Below, in pieces: positions 19,817 to 30,558 of a DNA stretch of 64,000 nt. The notes under the pieces are model-generated. The model was given only the letters and a program-made list of their open reading frames with translations, had not been told where the DNA came from and searched no databases. The stretch comes from Closterium sp. NIES-65 (lineage: Eukaryota > Streptophyta > Zygnematophyceae > Desmidiales > Closteriaceae), in NCBI GenBank assembly GCA_948144175.1, contig CANXME010000218.1, forward strand, positions 1-64,000, given 5' to 3'. The stretch's first letter is position 1, and every line of letters begins with the position of its first letter. A program made the position numbers and the translations under genes.

Positions 19817-20947
19817 TCATGCACGACAGTAGGCTCGCAGAAGGCCAGAGGAGAACTCTCCGCCTTTGTCAGAGTGCAGACGCAGAACAGGAAAGTCCGA
19901 GCCGAAGCTCTGCCTGAGCTGGAGACGAGCTGCGCGGATCCAGTCGATCAACACCTCAGTGACATCACCCTTGCTGCGCAAGGGGAAGACTGTGGTGTAA
20001 CGCGAGTAGTCGTCAACCACCAGCAAGAAGTAGCGCTCGTGACCCTGTCCACGAACGCGGGCTGGGCCCCACACGTCCATGTAAAGCGTCTGCAGCGGGG
20101 CCTCTGTCGGAGGAAACTGGGAGGAGTGAGGGGCAGCCCGCTGCCGCCCCACGACACAGGGGATGCAGGTAGGGCCAGGCCCTGGAGGAAGGGGAGGGAG
20201 GGACCGGGGAAGACCAGAGACAAGGACACGGGAGGCCATGCCTCGGAGACGAAGCAGGGAGGGGTGACCAAGGCGGTGGTGCCAGAGGAGAGTCTCGTGA
20301 GACAGGAGGCGACACGAGCAGGGGGCAGACTCAGGACCAGACCTGGACGCTGTAGCAAACACCTGACCCGACGCAGCTACCTGACCAGACGCAGTGGTCA
20401 GTGTGTACAGGCTCGACCCTGGCCGACGTGTAAACGTGGCCAGGTCTCGGCCTGTCCGAGCGTCCATGCAGTGGGTCACCCGCTGACTCGCAGGAGTGAA
20501 CTGTTGAACCCCTGCATCCTGTAGGTCAGCACCACTCACCAAGTTCGTAGAGAACGAGGGGAGGTAAAGACCAGACAGGGTGCCAGAGGGGGCCGCCGGA
20601 CACGAGTGGACAGTGGAGTATTGAGCAAGGACACGACCCCAAGAGTGGTCTGCCAGAGAGACTGCAACTGGCCGGCCAAGCGGCGTGAGTGTGGTGCGGT
20701 CTCGAAAGAAGGAGCGAGAAGCCCCCGAGTCAAGGGTGAAGGTGTGGGAGGCCGAAGCCGACGCAGTACCTGAGAGAGCAGACTCACCAGCACCTGAGGG
20801 AGCACACGCACGAGCACCTAGAGCAGCAGCCTCGCTAGCACCTAGAGCAGCAGCCTCACCAGTACCTAGAGCAGCAGTCTCAATGCCCGGGTCGGGCGGA
20901 AAACACCGGTAACAGTCACCCTCATCACTAATAGTCACAGCATACAT
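19817..20947 (-). CDS. Copia-2 protease/integrase block
   Basis: 376 codons in one frame: the protease motif LDSGASRSFFRD near residue 60, the pre-integrase HHRLGHPSLLRLRGM, then YMDVWGPARVRGQG and LVVDDYSRYTTVFPL with the first Asp of integrase, and VLRLHSDKGGEFSSG with the second. It ends at a stop before the catalytic Glu, so integrase is incomplete. It is the best preserved copy of this part in the window. Confidence 0.8.
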   Translation of the reverse strand: MYAVTISDEGDCYRCFPPDPGIETAALGTGEAAALGASEAAALGARACAPSGAGESALSGTASASASHTFTLDSGASRSFFRDRTTLTPLGRPVAVSLADHSWGRVLAQYSTVHSCPAAPSGTLSGLYLPSFSTNLVSGADLQDAGVQQFTPASQRVTHCMDARTGRDLATFTRRPGSSLYTLTTASGQVAASGQVFATASRSGPESAPCSCRLLSHETLLWHHRLGHPSLLRLRGMASRVLVSGLPRSLPPLPPGPGPTCIPCVVGRQRAAPHSSQFPPTEAPLQTLYMDVWGPARVRGQGHERYFLLVVDDYSRYTTVFPLRSKGDVTEVLIDWIRAARLQLRQSFGSDFPVLRLHSDKGGEFSSGLLRAYCRA

Positions 20948-21060
20948 GGCAGCAAGAATAGCATCAAAGTCAAGGTCAAAGATAGGTACTCTCGCCCTAG
21001 AAAGCTCGCCCCAGCAGGGGATCTCAGTGGCCTCCGGGAACTGGTGACGCCAAGCGTCCG

Positions 21061-22214
21061 TCAGGCGGCCAAAGCAGCGCTAGGTGGAGTGCGCACCCCC
21101 GCACTGCTCACCTGCGCGGTCGCCGGTGTGTAGGACGTAGGTGCACGGACCAGTACCCCCACCCCGCGGGCGTGCAGCGTACCACTCCCAGAGCTGCTGA
21201 GGGGGGGGGATGTCAGGAGTGCGCTGCTGCTGCTACTGCTGGCGCTGACCACCACTGGAGCCGACCCTCTGCGCAGCGCCACCCCGACCAGCTCCACCTC
21301 CACCGCCACCACCTCCTCCACCGCCGCCACCTCCGCCACCTCCGCTCCCACCGCCACCGCCGCCGCCGCCTTCGCCTCCTCTGCCGCCACCGACACCTCC
21401 ACCCCCGCCACCACCCCCACCGCCACCCCCACCCCCTCCACCGCCTCCACCGCCTCCTCCACCGCCCCCGCTAGCTCCTCCAGCGCCCCTGCCCCCCTTG
21501 CCCTTGCCACGGCGGCGTCTCCCGCTAGGGATAGACGCCGACCGACCGACTCAAGCCCAACGAGGTCGGCCGCAGCAGCAGAGGCAACAGAGGGCAAAAG
21601 GGGGGAGGGGGAACACCCCTCAAATATGGGGGTGCGAGGGTCACCACGAGAGGCTCCTACAGCTACTATGCTCTTCTCTGATGCTAGGAGGGCCTTCTCG
21701 AGAAGGTCAACAGTGAGAGTGGTGGGGCAAACTGAGAGGAAGTGGTCACCAAGTTCTTGGCGCAGAACTCAGCAGGAAGCGCAGCGCGGTAGCGTGTGTC
21801 ACTAGTGCGGAGGTGCGTAATGAGGTCAGCTACTGTGGGAAAGGCAGCAAGGTCAGGGAAGAGGTACGGTAGCATGAGGCGGCTTAGTGCAGTAGTGGCA
21901 GGGGAGGAGTAGCGTGCAACTACAGCGTCGTACAAGGTCTAAGCACTCTTGTACTGACTAAAGTGCGCACGCTCAGAGGTAGGCAGGTGGCGACGCACAG
22001 CAAGACGTGCAGCAGCATCGCGTGTGGCCCACCGTGAGCGAACAGTGGCGTCAGCATAAGTAGCGGGGGCAGGAGAGGCACCAGAAGTGAGGTCAAAGAG
22101 GGAGAGGCCGTCTGCCCTATCGCACTGTAAGAAAAGCTGCATGTCGTCGACCCAGACGTCAAAGTCAATGGCCCAATCCTCAGCGTCAAAAGCGAGGACA
22201 CTAGGGGTAGCCAT
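21061..22214 (-). pseudogene. Copia-2 Gag, broken
   Basis: ATG at 22214 starts MATPSVLAFDAEDWAIDFDV, homologous to Copia-1 Gag. A stop near 21940 separates it from LYDAVVARYSSPATTALSRL. A second frame change leads to the glycine-rich region (21490-21240), unevenly translated, and the knuckle remnant before 21061. Loss of frame here while the LTRs are nearly identical suggests mobilisation in trans or fast decay. Confidence 0.75.
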
Positions 22215-22299
22215 GACAGCAGTAGACTAGCAGCGCGAACAGTAGGGTAAGGGCAGTGCACTGACAGAGGCGCTGCTCTCACCGCACAGGGCGGCTCGG

Positions 22300-23120
22300 G
22301 CGTTTCGGCGGCTCGGTTACTGGGCAGCTCGGCGGCTCGGCTCGGCTGCTCGGCGGCTCGGCTGCTGGGCGGCTCGGCTGCTTAGCGGCTCGGCTGCTCG
22401 GCGGCTCGGCGGTTGGCTGCTGGGCGGCTCGGCTGCTCGGCTTCTGGGCGGCTCGGCGGCTCGGGAAGGCGAGGCCGCGAGGGGCGGCGGGGCCGCTGAA
22501 GGAGCGGCGTCGAGGCCGCTGTAGGGTTGGCGACGGGGCCGCTGAAGAAGGCGGCGGGGCCGCTTAAAGGGCGGCGACGGGCCGTAAGGAGAGGGCGGCG
22601 ATGGGGCTGCTGTAAGGGCGGCGACGGGGCCGCTTTAAGGGCGGCGACGGGGCCGCTGTAAGGGCGGCCATGGGCCGTAAGGGGAGGGCGGCGACGGGCG
22701 GTAAGGGGAGGGCGGCGAGGGGGCCGCTGCAAGGGCAGCGACGGGGCCGCTGTAAGGGCGGCGACGGGGCCGCAGGTGAAAGGGCGGAGACGGGTCGTAA
22801 GGGGAGGGCGGCGACGAGCCGTAAGGGGAGGGCGGCGACGGGCCGTAAGGGGAGGGGGGGGATGGGGCCGCTGCAAGGGCAGCGACGGGGCCGCTGTATG
22901 GGCGGCGACGGGGCCGCAGGTGAAAGGGCTGCGACGGGCCACAGGGGGAGGGCGGCGACGGGCCGCTGAGGGCGGTACGACGGGGCCGCAAAAGGGGCGG
23001 CGCGACGGGGCCACGAAGGGGCGGCGCGACGCGGCCGCGAAGGGCGGCGCGACGGAACCGCTAAGGGCGGCGCGACAGGCCGCTAAGGGCGACGCGACGG
23101 GGCCGCTAGGGAAGGCGCGA
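22300..23120 (-). repeat. Copia-2 GC-rich leader repeats
   Basis: Degenerate tandem units such as GGGCGGCGACGGGGCCGCTG (plus strand) fill the leader between primer site and Gag, with GGCGGCTCGGCTGCT units nearer Gag. Open frames here reflect composition only. Confidence 0.75.
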
Positions 23121-23221
23121 CCCTAAGCGCGCTTCGGGCAGGGGCGGGACACGCCCCGGGCAGGAAAAAAAAGTCGGTGGGCCCTAGGAACAGTTCCCAC
23201 TAGGGAACCTGCTCGATACCA

Positions 23222-23347
23222 TGAGAAAAGAGAACGAGAATGGAATGACTAAGGGAAAGTTGGGTACAAGTACAAACCCCAGAAAGCTGTACCCCATATG
23301 TGCTACCCCACTATAGCCTACAGTAGCTATGTCATATAAATCTGACA
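23222..23347 (-). repeat. Copia-2 5' LTR
   Basis: 126-bp partner of 16335-16460, differing at one base. The primer-binding site lies at about 23208-23221. Confidence 0.95.
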
Positions 23348-23352
23348 CCTTT

Positions 23353-24036
23353 CCCTTTCTCGCAGCATTCCAGCAGGCAGGCTCATTCCTCCCTGTTTCC
23401 AGCCGTTGGAACTAGCACCAGGGCGGGATCCTTGAGAATAATTCTGCTCATCGCCGTGGCTACTGTTGCAGCTGCTGCACGGGTGCGAGGTAAGCAGCTG
23501 GACATCAGATAATGCCAAACGAGGAAAAACAGTGACAGCGTGGACGGCACGAAAAGGTAAGCAGAAAACGCCATCTCTACCGTTGAGCTCATGGATCATC
23601 CCTACTGTGAGGTTCCTCTTGGAGATGTTGTTCTGTCGCTCTGTAACGAAGTTGTTGTGGTTGTGAATAGAGTGCATCCCCCAAAAGAGCGAACACTTCA
23701 ACGCCGGGTAATGCACCATAACCTTCACGGCGGGCGAGACCACGTTCTCGAACTGATGAAGCCACTGAAACTTGTCGTTCTCATGGGCGACAACGAACCC
23801 CTTCACCCGGTCAATGATAAGCCCAGAGACATTATGCACCACGCGGTGGAAGTGAAAGCCTTCCTTGCAGATCTTCAACGGAGAGACAGCCAATGCCTCA
23901 TGAAGCATCTCCCGAAAAATCCCCGCAGTGACGCTGAGAAACAACACTTCAAAATCTTCTTCCTCGTGTAGCCTGTCCAAGAAAATGTATTTCCCATCCA
24001 CGCACTGATGCTCAATACAATTGCGCCAACCAAAGT
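23353..24036 (-). pseudogene. LINE ORF1-like region
   Basis: Minus-strand frame with NCIEHQCVDGKYIFLDRLHE, VSPLKICKEGFHFHRVVHN and WLHQFENVVSPAVKVMVHYP, then a Ser/Cys-rich end cut by Copia-2 at 23352. Position upstream of ORF2 in the same LINE suggests the RNA-binding ORF1 protein, but no conserved domain is recognised. The part of the same frame beyond 24036 is antisense Copia-0. Confidence 0.5.
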
Positions 24037-25195
24037 TAGCGGGAGATGAGGACGGTGGTGGAGTCGTTGCGGACGATGTTGCTGCACATGGGCGTGCAGC
24101 ACCACCGGTGGCACCTTGCTCTGCAGCAGGCCATCTAGGTCCGCAACTGCTTGGAGAGGTCGACGCCGCCGCCGGAGACGACACCGTACCAGCTACTGAC
24201 CGGGAAGAAGCCCGACTTGTCGTTGGCCCGAGTGTGGGGCTGCATGGCACAATTCCTCCTTGAGAAGAAGCGGGGTGAGAAGCTAAAGCCGAAGGTCAGG
24301 TGGGGCCTTCACCTTGGCGTGTAGAGGAGAGCAAGGGCTGGGAGCTCCTCTACATCGCCGACAATAGGGTGGTTACCACGTCGGACGTGGTGTTCTACGA
24401 AACCATGTTGCTGGAGGTGTGGAAGTCGGAGCACAGGCCGGCGTTGGGACGGACGCCGACCACCCCGCCGACGGACACCTCGACGGTGACACTACCTCTG
24501 CTCGCCGAGGTCGGTGAGCTTGCTGATGAGGACGCCTCGGTTGTCTGCCCTCCTTCTCCTCCCCCTGCACCTCCTACCCCACCCCTTGTCGCCGACCTGC
24601 GTGGGCTGACTTCGACGTCGACCAGCAGCGATGAGGGGATATGTGGGGCGTCGCCTGCTGTGCCGACCAAAAACATCGCCAGTGACCGACGTGACGACAT
24701 GCAAGTCGGCGTGAGAGTGAAGTCGATGCCGAGAGGGGAGGGGCAGGCCGAGGAGGTGCAGCCGACTTAGGTGATGCTAGCAAAGGAGGCACCGCCAGGG
24801 CAGCAACCGATAGGAGAGCAGGCAGCAGTGAAGCCAGCCACAAAGCAGTCGGTGACCGTGCAGTCGACAGGGGAGCCGACCGCATGGGAGAAGTCGGCAG
24901 GGACGCCGACCACGGTGCAGCAGGACGCCGAGGGCAGCAACGCTTGTGACAATGGAGGGGACGCCGAGGAGTCTATCGACAGCAAAGTGGTGGAGGTCTA
25001 GGCTGGACCACTTTAGAGACTCTTCGACTTCTTCGTCCCCGCTGCCACCACGGTGTACAATGAGGTTGACGACGACCTGCTGCACGACAACGCCGAGGAG
25101 GGTGAAGAGCTGCCAGAGCTCGATCCCGACATGCATGCCGACCCCGAGCACCGCTGGGACATCTCGACGATGACCGTGAAGGAGGCACTGGCGAG
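24037..25195 (+). pseudogene. Copia-0 integrase C-terminal and linker
   Basis: Resumes with REMRTVVESLRTMLLHMGVQ, then YQLLTGKKPDLSLARVWGCM and LHLGV, the end of the Copia integrase core and its C-terminal region. A stop near 24160 and frame changes break it. From 24300 to 25190 comes a Pro/Thr-rich linker (ADNRVVTTSDVVFYETMLLE at its start) with stops near 24768 and 25001. Confidence 0.75.
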
Positions 25196-26680
25196 TTGGA
25201 AGGAGGCCCGGCGGTGAAGGCAGCCATGGAGGAGGAAATCCGTAGCCTCATCGGCATGGGAACCTCGGAGTTGGTCGAACGCCCACCCGGGGTGAACATC
25301 ATTAAGAACCAGTGGGTGTTGATGACAAAGTACCACATCGCCGACACCGTCGAGCGTGAGAAGGCGAGGCTGGTCGTGAAGGGCTTCACGCAGGTGTATG
25401 GCGCCGACTACGGCGAGACGTACGCACCGGTGAGCAGCTACGTCACGCTGAGGATCTTCCGGAGCATTCTCGCCGTCCTCGACCTCAACCTGATGCACCT
25501 CAACATGAAGAACGCCTTCCTGCAGAGCAAGCTTGACCAGGTGTTGTACATGAACCAGCCGGACTACTTCAACGACGGAACCGGCCGGGTGTGCAAGCTG
25601 CTGAAGTGCCTCTACGGGCTGAAGCACTCGCCGCTGCTATGGTACAGAGCCCTTGACGCCGTGCTGCTGGGCGCGGGCTGGAAGAAGAGCCAGATCGACA
25701 CGGCGCAAGACTTCAAGGTCGGCGGGGATGGCGTGGCCTGCCGGGTGCTGGTCTACATCGACGACCTGCTCGCCGCCAGCAGCAGTGCAGCGATGCTGAA
25801 GGAGCTAAAGGAGCTCCTAGAAACCGCCTTTGAGCTGTGCGATGTTTTGCTAGTGCAGAAGTACCTCGGCACGGAGATCATGCGTGACAGGCCGGTGAGG
25901 AAGCTGCGCCTGCACCAGTGGGGCTATGCCGACAAGCTGCGTAGGCGTTTCATTGACGAGGAGCAGGGCGGTCGGACCCTAAAGACGCCAGTCTCGGTCA
26001 ACGCCTACATCGAGCTCACCTTCGTTGACGAGGAGGCACAGGAGCGCCAGGAGGAGTACCGGCAGAAGTTCGGCTCGCAGTTCGCGGCGACGACGACAAG
26101 GCCGGACATCGCCTTTGCCTGCACCAAGCTGGGGAGCGGCCCCACGGTGAGGTGTGACCAGCACTGGCGTAAGGTCGACCGCTGCCTCGCCTACCTCGCC
26201 AACACCCGTGACACCGCCCTGAAGTTCGTCGGTGGACCAGCGTCACTGGAGCTAGTCGACTACGTGGGTGCCGACGACGCTGGCAACAACCAGAACCGGA
26301 CGAGCACGTGCGGCTACGTGTTCGTCTACGGAGGGGACTCAGTCTCCTGATCGAGCCAGCGCATCAACTGCGTGACGCTGTCGTTGACCGAGTCGGAGTA
26401 CGTCGCGGCCACCGACGCCAGGAAGGAGGGACGCTGAATTCTCTTCTTCATGGCTGAATTCCGGCAGCTGGATGCTGGCAAGCCGACCGTCCTCCGGGTG
26501 GACAACAAGTCAGCCATCACGGTCTCTGAGGGCATGGGGTTGACGGGAAACCTCAAGCACATGGAGCGGCGAAAGGCCTGGCTGCAGCACATGGTGACGC
26601 GCGGGAAGTTTCGCTGAAGTACATCACGACCACCGAGCAGCCGGCCGACTTTCTGACGAAGGCGCTGCTCTACCGGCCTT
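25196..26680 (+). pseudogene. Copia-0 reverse transcriptase/RNase H
   Basis: RT open to 26350: VKAAMEEEIRSLIGMGTSEL, KARLVVKGFTQVYGADYGET, HLNMKNAFLQSKLDQVLYM and the catalytic YIDDLLAASSS. RNase H starts with ELVDYVGADDAGNNQNRTST, where the usual catalytic Asp of DADWA-type motifs is displaced. After stops near 26350 and 26435 the frame continues with TVLRVDNKSAITVSEG and HMERRKAWLQHMV. It is inactive. Confidence 0.85.
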
Positions 26681-26885
26681 CAACCAATGCTCCGTCCCAA
26701 TCGGCCAGGTGCGCTTGGCCAACGTGGGCGACGGCTACGACGACGTGCAGCAGTAGGTGCCATGCCCTCTTGCATGGCTAGTGTGGTGACTGGCGTGCTG
26801 TGTATTGGGTGCACGCCAACGAGCTATTCTCCAAGAAGTGTTGCCGTATGGGCTGGGCGACCCAAGCGTGAACGCGGCGGGGGAG

Positions 26886-27810
26886 TGTCAATGGGAGTTG
26901 TGGTTGGCCCCATCCTGGCTTGGGCGGAGCTGATTTTGTGGTCGGGTGTGTGGGAGTTGCAGCCGACCTGGAGCAGTGGGCGACCTGGTCAATGGGAGTG
27001 GTCGACCTGCACGGGGGCCACTGCAAGGGCGCCGACTTCGGAAAGGCGCCAACTTCGGGTGGTCGACTTGGGAAGTCGACCGGTGGAGGGCATCGACTTC
27101 GTGACGCGGACTTGGGGCAGCCGACTTGGGTGGCTGGCTGACATGTGTGCTGGTCGACCAGAAGTGTCGTCGACCTGGAGGTGGTCGAGCAAGGGTGTGG
27201 TCGACCTGGTGAGGTTGTCTGGAAGTGGTCGTCGATTCGGGTGGTCGACGGGCACGCGTAGGAGCAGCTGGTCGACGTGGTTGTCCGGTCGACCAGGTTA
27301 CTTGGGTGACGAGGTTCTGCAGAGGAGTGCGACGGTCGCCCAGGTCGTTTTGGCGAGACCGACCTCAGTGGTGGTATCCCGAGGTCGACGTGGCTGCTCA
27401 GAAGCAATCGTCAGCACGAGGACGATTTGGTGCGTGCGCTGTGCAGGTGCCGAGGCACAGCATGCCAATCATCTGCGGGTGCGCTGCTGCGGGAGCAACG
27501 CTGGCACGCCGATGACTTGCGCTGTTGGCACGCCGTCGACCTGCAGCGTTGGCGAGCCGTGACTTTGCACTGCTGGAGCGCGGTCGACCAAGTCGAGCTG
27601 CCACCCGGTCGACCGTATTGCGCTAGCAGTCGTCCTCTGATGTAGTCTTGCCTTGGGAACTTCATTGTACCGTTGTTGTGAACTTTTTGCTAGTGAAACT
27701 CTTACCAAATTCCCCTGTGAACCATTGTGCAAGCACAAGCAAATTAATAACGAACGAACGCTACGATCAATCTAGTCCTGTGCCTAGCCTGTAGTCTAGC
27801 TCCCGTTGAT
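26886..27810 (+). repeat. Copia-0 3' LTR
   Basis: Starts TGTCAATGGGAGTTG after a purine tract (GGCGGGGGAG) and aligns to the 5' LTR with about one change in ten bases. The right end is set at about 27810, just before a second RNase H fragment begins. Confidence 0.65.
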
Positions 27811-28160
27811 TAAGTTATCTCCGCAACCTCAAGCACATGGAGAAGTGATATACTTGGCTGCAGCACATGGTGAAGCGCGGGAAGTTCACGCTAAAGTACA
27901 TCCCGACAACCAAGCAGCCAGCCGACTTCCTGGCAAAGGCGCTGCACTTTTGGGCCTTTAAACGGTGCTCCGTTGCAATCGGCCAAATGCGCCTGACCGA
28001 CGTCGGCGACGGTGACGACGGCATGCAGTAGTAGGTGGCGTGCCCTTCTACACGCCTGGTGCATTAACCGGCGTGCTGTGTGTTGTGTGCACGCGGACGA
28101 GCTATTCTCCGAGTGGTGCTGTCGTGTGGGTTGGAGGCCCAAGCGTGAACGCGGCAGGGG
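27811..28160 (+). pseudogene. Second Copia-0-family RNase H 3' end
   Basis: Repeats the Copia-0 3' coding end and untranslated region: NLKHME, WLQHMVKRGKFTLKYIPTTK, QPADFLAKALHFWAFKRCSV, then the tail shared with 26690-26885. It is abutted to the 3' LTR of Copia-0 and is therefore part of another, tandemly arranged or recombined copy. Confidence 0.65.
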
Positions 28161-28161
28161 A

Positions 28162-28705
28162 GTGTCAACGGGTGTTGTGCATTGGTTCCGTCCTTGCTTG
28201 GGCGGAGCCGACTTCATGGTTGTGTGTGCGGAAGGTGCAGCCGACCTGCAGTAATGGGCGACGCCAACTTGGGCGAGCTCGTCGACGAGTTGGTCGAACT
28301 GCACGTGGCCAATACAATGCTGCCGACTATGGGACTCCGGCGGTCGTCTTCAACCCGGTGGTCGACGAGGGAAGACGTCGACCTGGGAAGGGCGCCAACT
28401 CTGGGAGGTGCCGACTTCGGGAGGTCGACCTGGGAGGTCGACCTGGGAGGACGTCGACTTGGCGACGTTGGCCTGGGGAAGCCGACTTGGTGTGGTCGGC
28501 TGACAGCTGTGCTGGTCGACTTGTAGGTGGTTGACTTGGTGTGTGGTTGACTTAATGTTGGTCGACCTGGGGTGTGGTCGACCCGAAGTGGTTGACCAGT
28601 GGTGGTCGTCGACCTGGGTGGTCGACGGGCATGAGGAGAAGCAGCTGGTCGACGTGGTTGCCCGGCCGACTATGTTACCTGGGTTCCGCAGGCCTTTTGC
28701 CTATG
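28162..28705 (+). repeat. LTR fragment of the second copy
   Basis: Begins TGTCAACGGGTGTTG after GCGGCAGGGGAG, as in Copia-0, and keeps the GTCGACCTGGG words. It is more diverged and shorter than the Copia-0 LTRs. Confidence 0.55.
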
Positions 28706-28710
28706 AAACC

Positions 28711-29236
28711 TGTTGGAATAACCGAACAGTTATTGTAGCATTCCCGAAGGTTCTCTCATTGCGCACCACTTCATACCGAAGCCGTGCTACTGACTAGTAT
28801 CGCTTCATGCTCATATATAGCACTCGGTAGCTCGAGAGTCAACCGAAGGTCAACAGTCACTGAAAGTCAACGGTCAAGATTGGCAATAGTCACAGTTACT
28901 GTAGTTTTGCGATACACTGGCAATAAGGAAATGTACTCCTTGTTGGAATTAAGGTTAATTCGGGTTGCTCCAATAAACATATGTAGTGATACATCTACAC
29001 TATGGTAGTGTAGAATACATTGGTTGGGTTGGGAGAACTTGTGATGTACACTCTATAGAGTGGACCACCTCCCAAACCCTCTAGGTTAGGGTTCTCTCTT
29101 GTTGGAACTTCACTTCTTGGAAATCACTTTGGTTCTAGCATGGTTCATGCCCAAGTGGGCTCCTAAGATTCCTAGGCTTTAGGAGTAAGTTCTAAGACTA
29201 CTAAAGCTTCCGCTAGTAGCTTAGTCCATTCTAACA
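28711..29236 (+). repeat. Solo LTR-like stretch
   Basis: Starts TGTTGGAATAACCG and ends CCATTCTAACA, with a TATATAG box near 28813 and AATAAACAT near 28975, which fits promoter and poly(A) signals of an LTR. The flanking five bases (AAACC and CTCCT) do not match, so the boundaries are uncertain. Confidence 0.35.
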
Positions 29237-29250
29237 CTCCTCAGAATACA

Positions 29251-29769
29251 TACCGTATCCCCCCGGATATACCCCCATGGGGGGCAATAATAAAACAGGT
29301 TTTTTCATGGGGGTGGGCTTATAATCGAGTAAATTTATAAGCGCCGGCGTTTATAAAATGACATACATATTTTTTTATATCTTTTAACACCAAACTGTAG
29401 GTCTCGTGCTTGCCTTTTCAATCGAGTCGAAGTTACATGGGATCGTCTGTGAAATTCTCGCGCGCGCTGGGCGATACACCCAATCTGACTCACATCCAGC
29501 TCCTGACAGGTCCTGCTGACTGGACCCGCATCCAGTGCAGGGTCCGAATGTGAAGGGAACCGATTCTGCAACATATCCGCCTGCTAAAGTAAAAATCGTT
29601 ACAGCTTTTTGAACACATTTCAAATTTTAAAGTTTACGTGCGCTTATAATAAAACAAGTTTTTTCAAGGGGTGCGCTTATAATCGAGGAGGGGATATAAG
29701 CGCCATATGCCAATTAGAAGCGCCAGGCGCTTATCCTAGGGTGGCGCTTATATCCGGGGGGAGACGGTA
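29251..29769. mobile_element. MITE-like TIR element
   Basis: Terminal inverted repeats of 21 bases (29251-29271 and 29749-29769) match at 20 positions. Both ends include TA, consistent with a TA target duplication. No transposase is encoded. Inside, a motif around ATAATAAAACAGGTTTTTTC at 29286 recurs in direct orientation near 29645, and GGCGCTTAT/ATAAGCGCC words recur in both orientations. Confidence 0.6.
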
Positions 29770-30491
29770 GCTACCGTAGCTATATTTCTATTTAATCCTC
29801 TTGGAATTATACGGTATCTTAAAGCCTGGGTACAGCATGGTAATTTTCAAGATTCATGAACTTAAAATTGGCAAAAACAGGGTTACCCTACATATTTTGA
29901 AAATACTCTTGCGACCCAGTCCTGCGACAACGGAACCCGAGTGCCCAAAAACAGAACTCACGCGATGATCACCAACAATATGCACTGTTCCACTCACATA
30001 ACTTGGACACCAAGGAGTACTCAATGCTTATCTTGTTCCCTTTCAACTATTATTAGCAAGTCACTCAAAGACTTCATTGTCTTCAACTTTGCAACCTTTA
30101 TCCTATCCACTTCGACCCTTTAGTTGCCGTGGAACAGCAAAACCAATGTCCAAGAATGTTCCGAGCGCACAGTCAGTTCTGCGCTTTTGCGCACGCATAG
30201 GTAATGTGCGCACAACTTCCGCACCAGCGGTTCGGGTCACAATAACGATTTGGTCTGGTTCCTTCTCAAGTGCGTTTGTAGAGGATTTCTTGCTAGGGTA
30301 AAGCACAACCTATGCGCCAACAGAACGCAGCCCTGAATCCAGTCCAACAAAGAAGCCAGTTCGGCAACGTTGTGAAGTGGTTGACGAGAAACGGTTACCA
30401 TTCCGAGATGGCTTTCACCAATAATGGAGAATGTATGTACAAAACATAAAATTTTCATGTGGTTCGTGAGCCTGCCATACCAAACCTCCAA
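29770..30491. other. Intergenic, 3' of ORC1
   Basis: Downstream flank of ORC1 on its strand. No coding similarity or repeat is recognised. An ORC1 3' UTR and poly(A) site should lie here, but no single signal stands out. Confidence 0.4.
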
Positions 30492-30558
30492 TCATCCAAG
30501 GTGCCTTGACAACCAAGGCAACTCCTGGTCGGCACTCAACGCATGGAGCACATCCTCC
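30492..30558 (-). CDS. ORC1: ORC1 exon 11, C-terminus
   Basis: After CCGTCTAG, completes Arg and reads [20 protein letters not shown], Gly, TGA (494-492 of the 30-kb block). The ending aligns to FALRDSKELPWLAKYL, the conserved plant ORC1 C-terminus. Confidence 0.9.

Larger units (their letters stand above)
16335..23347 (-). mobile_element. Copia-2, full-length with TSD
   Basis: LTRs at 16335-16460 and 23222-23347 differ at a single base in 126. The 5-bp duplication CCTTT flanks them (16330-16334 and 23348-23352). The primer site (TGGTATCGAGCAGG on the minus strand) adjoins the 23222 edge. Order on the minus strand is leader repeat, Gag, protease-integrase, linker, RT and a truncated RNase H. 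Near-identical LTRs mean recent insertion, yet coding is broken at many places and the end of RNase H is deleted. Target is the LINE. Confidence 0.95.
4687..24036 (-). mobile_element. Degenerate LINE, split by two Copia insertions
   Basis: On the minus strand: an ORF1-like region (about 24036-23353), an endonuclease and reverse transcriptase ORF2 (16024 downward), a C-terminal part to 12256, and after Copia-1 the last coding stretch (5059-4810) and a poly(A) tail seen as poly-T at 4686-4712. Coding joins smoothly across the Copia-1 gap (LHKIW followed by VEFHKIAAAFYTR) once one CCCAT target copy is removed, which proves nesting. Several frameshifts and stops break ORF2. It sits in Copia-0. 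Possible target duplication remnants (GCAGGAG and GCGGGAG) are too weak to rely on. Confidence 0.85.
2326..27810 (+). mobile_element. Old Copia element (Copia-0), interrupted
   Basis: LTR-like ends start TGTCAACGGGAGTTG at 2326 and TGTCAATGGGAGTTG at 26886 and stay alignable for several hundred bases, both full of GTCGAC-rich motifs. Gag, protease and the start of integrase lie at about 2946-4686. The rest of integrase, reverse transcriptase and RNase H resume at about 24037. Between the halves sits a LINE that carries two younger Copia elements. Roughly 80 integrase residues expected between the halves are missing. Many stops and frameshifts show it is dead and is the oldest layer here. Confidence 0.85.

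Noticed and set aside
26687..27665. Frames in the GTCGAC-rich stretch
   Set aside because: This is LTR sequence, alignable to 2326-2945. No conserved residues.
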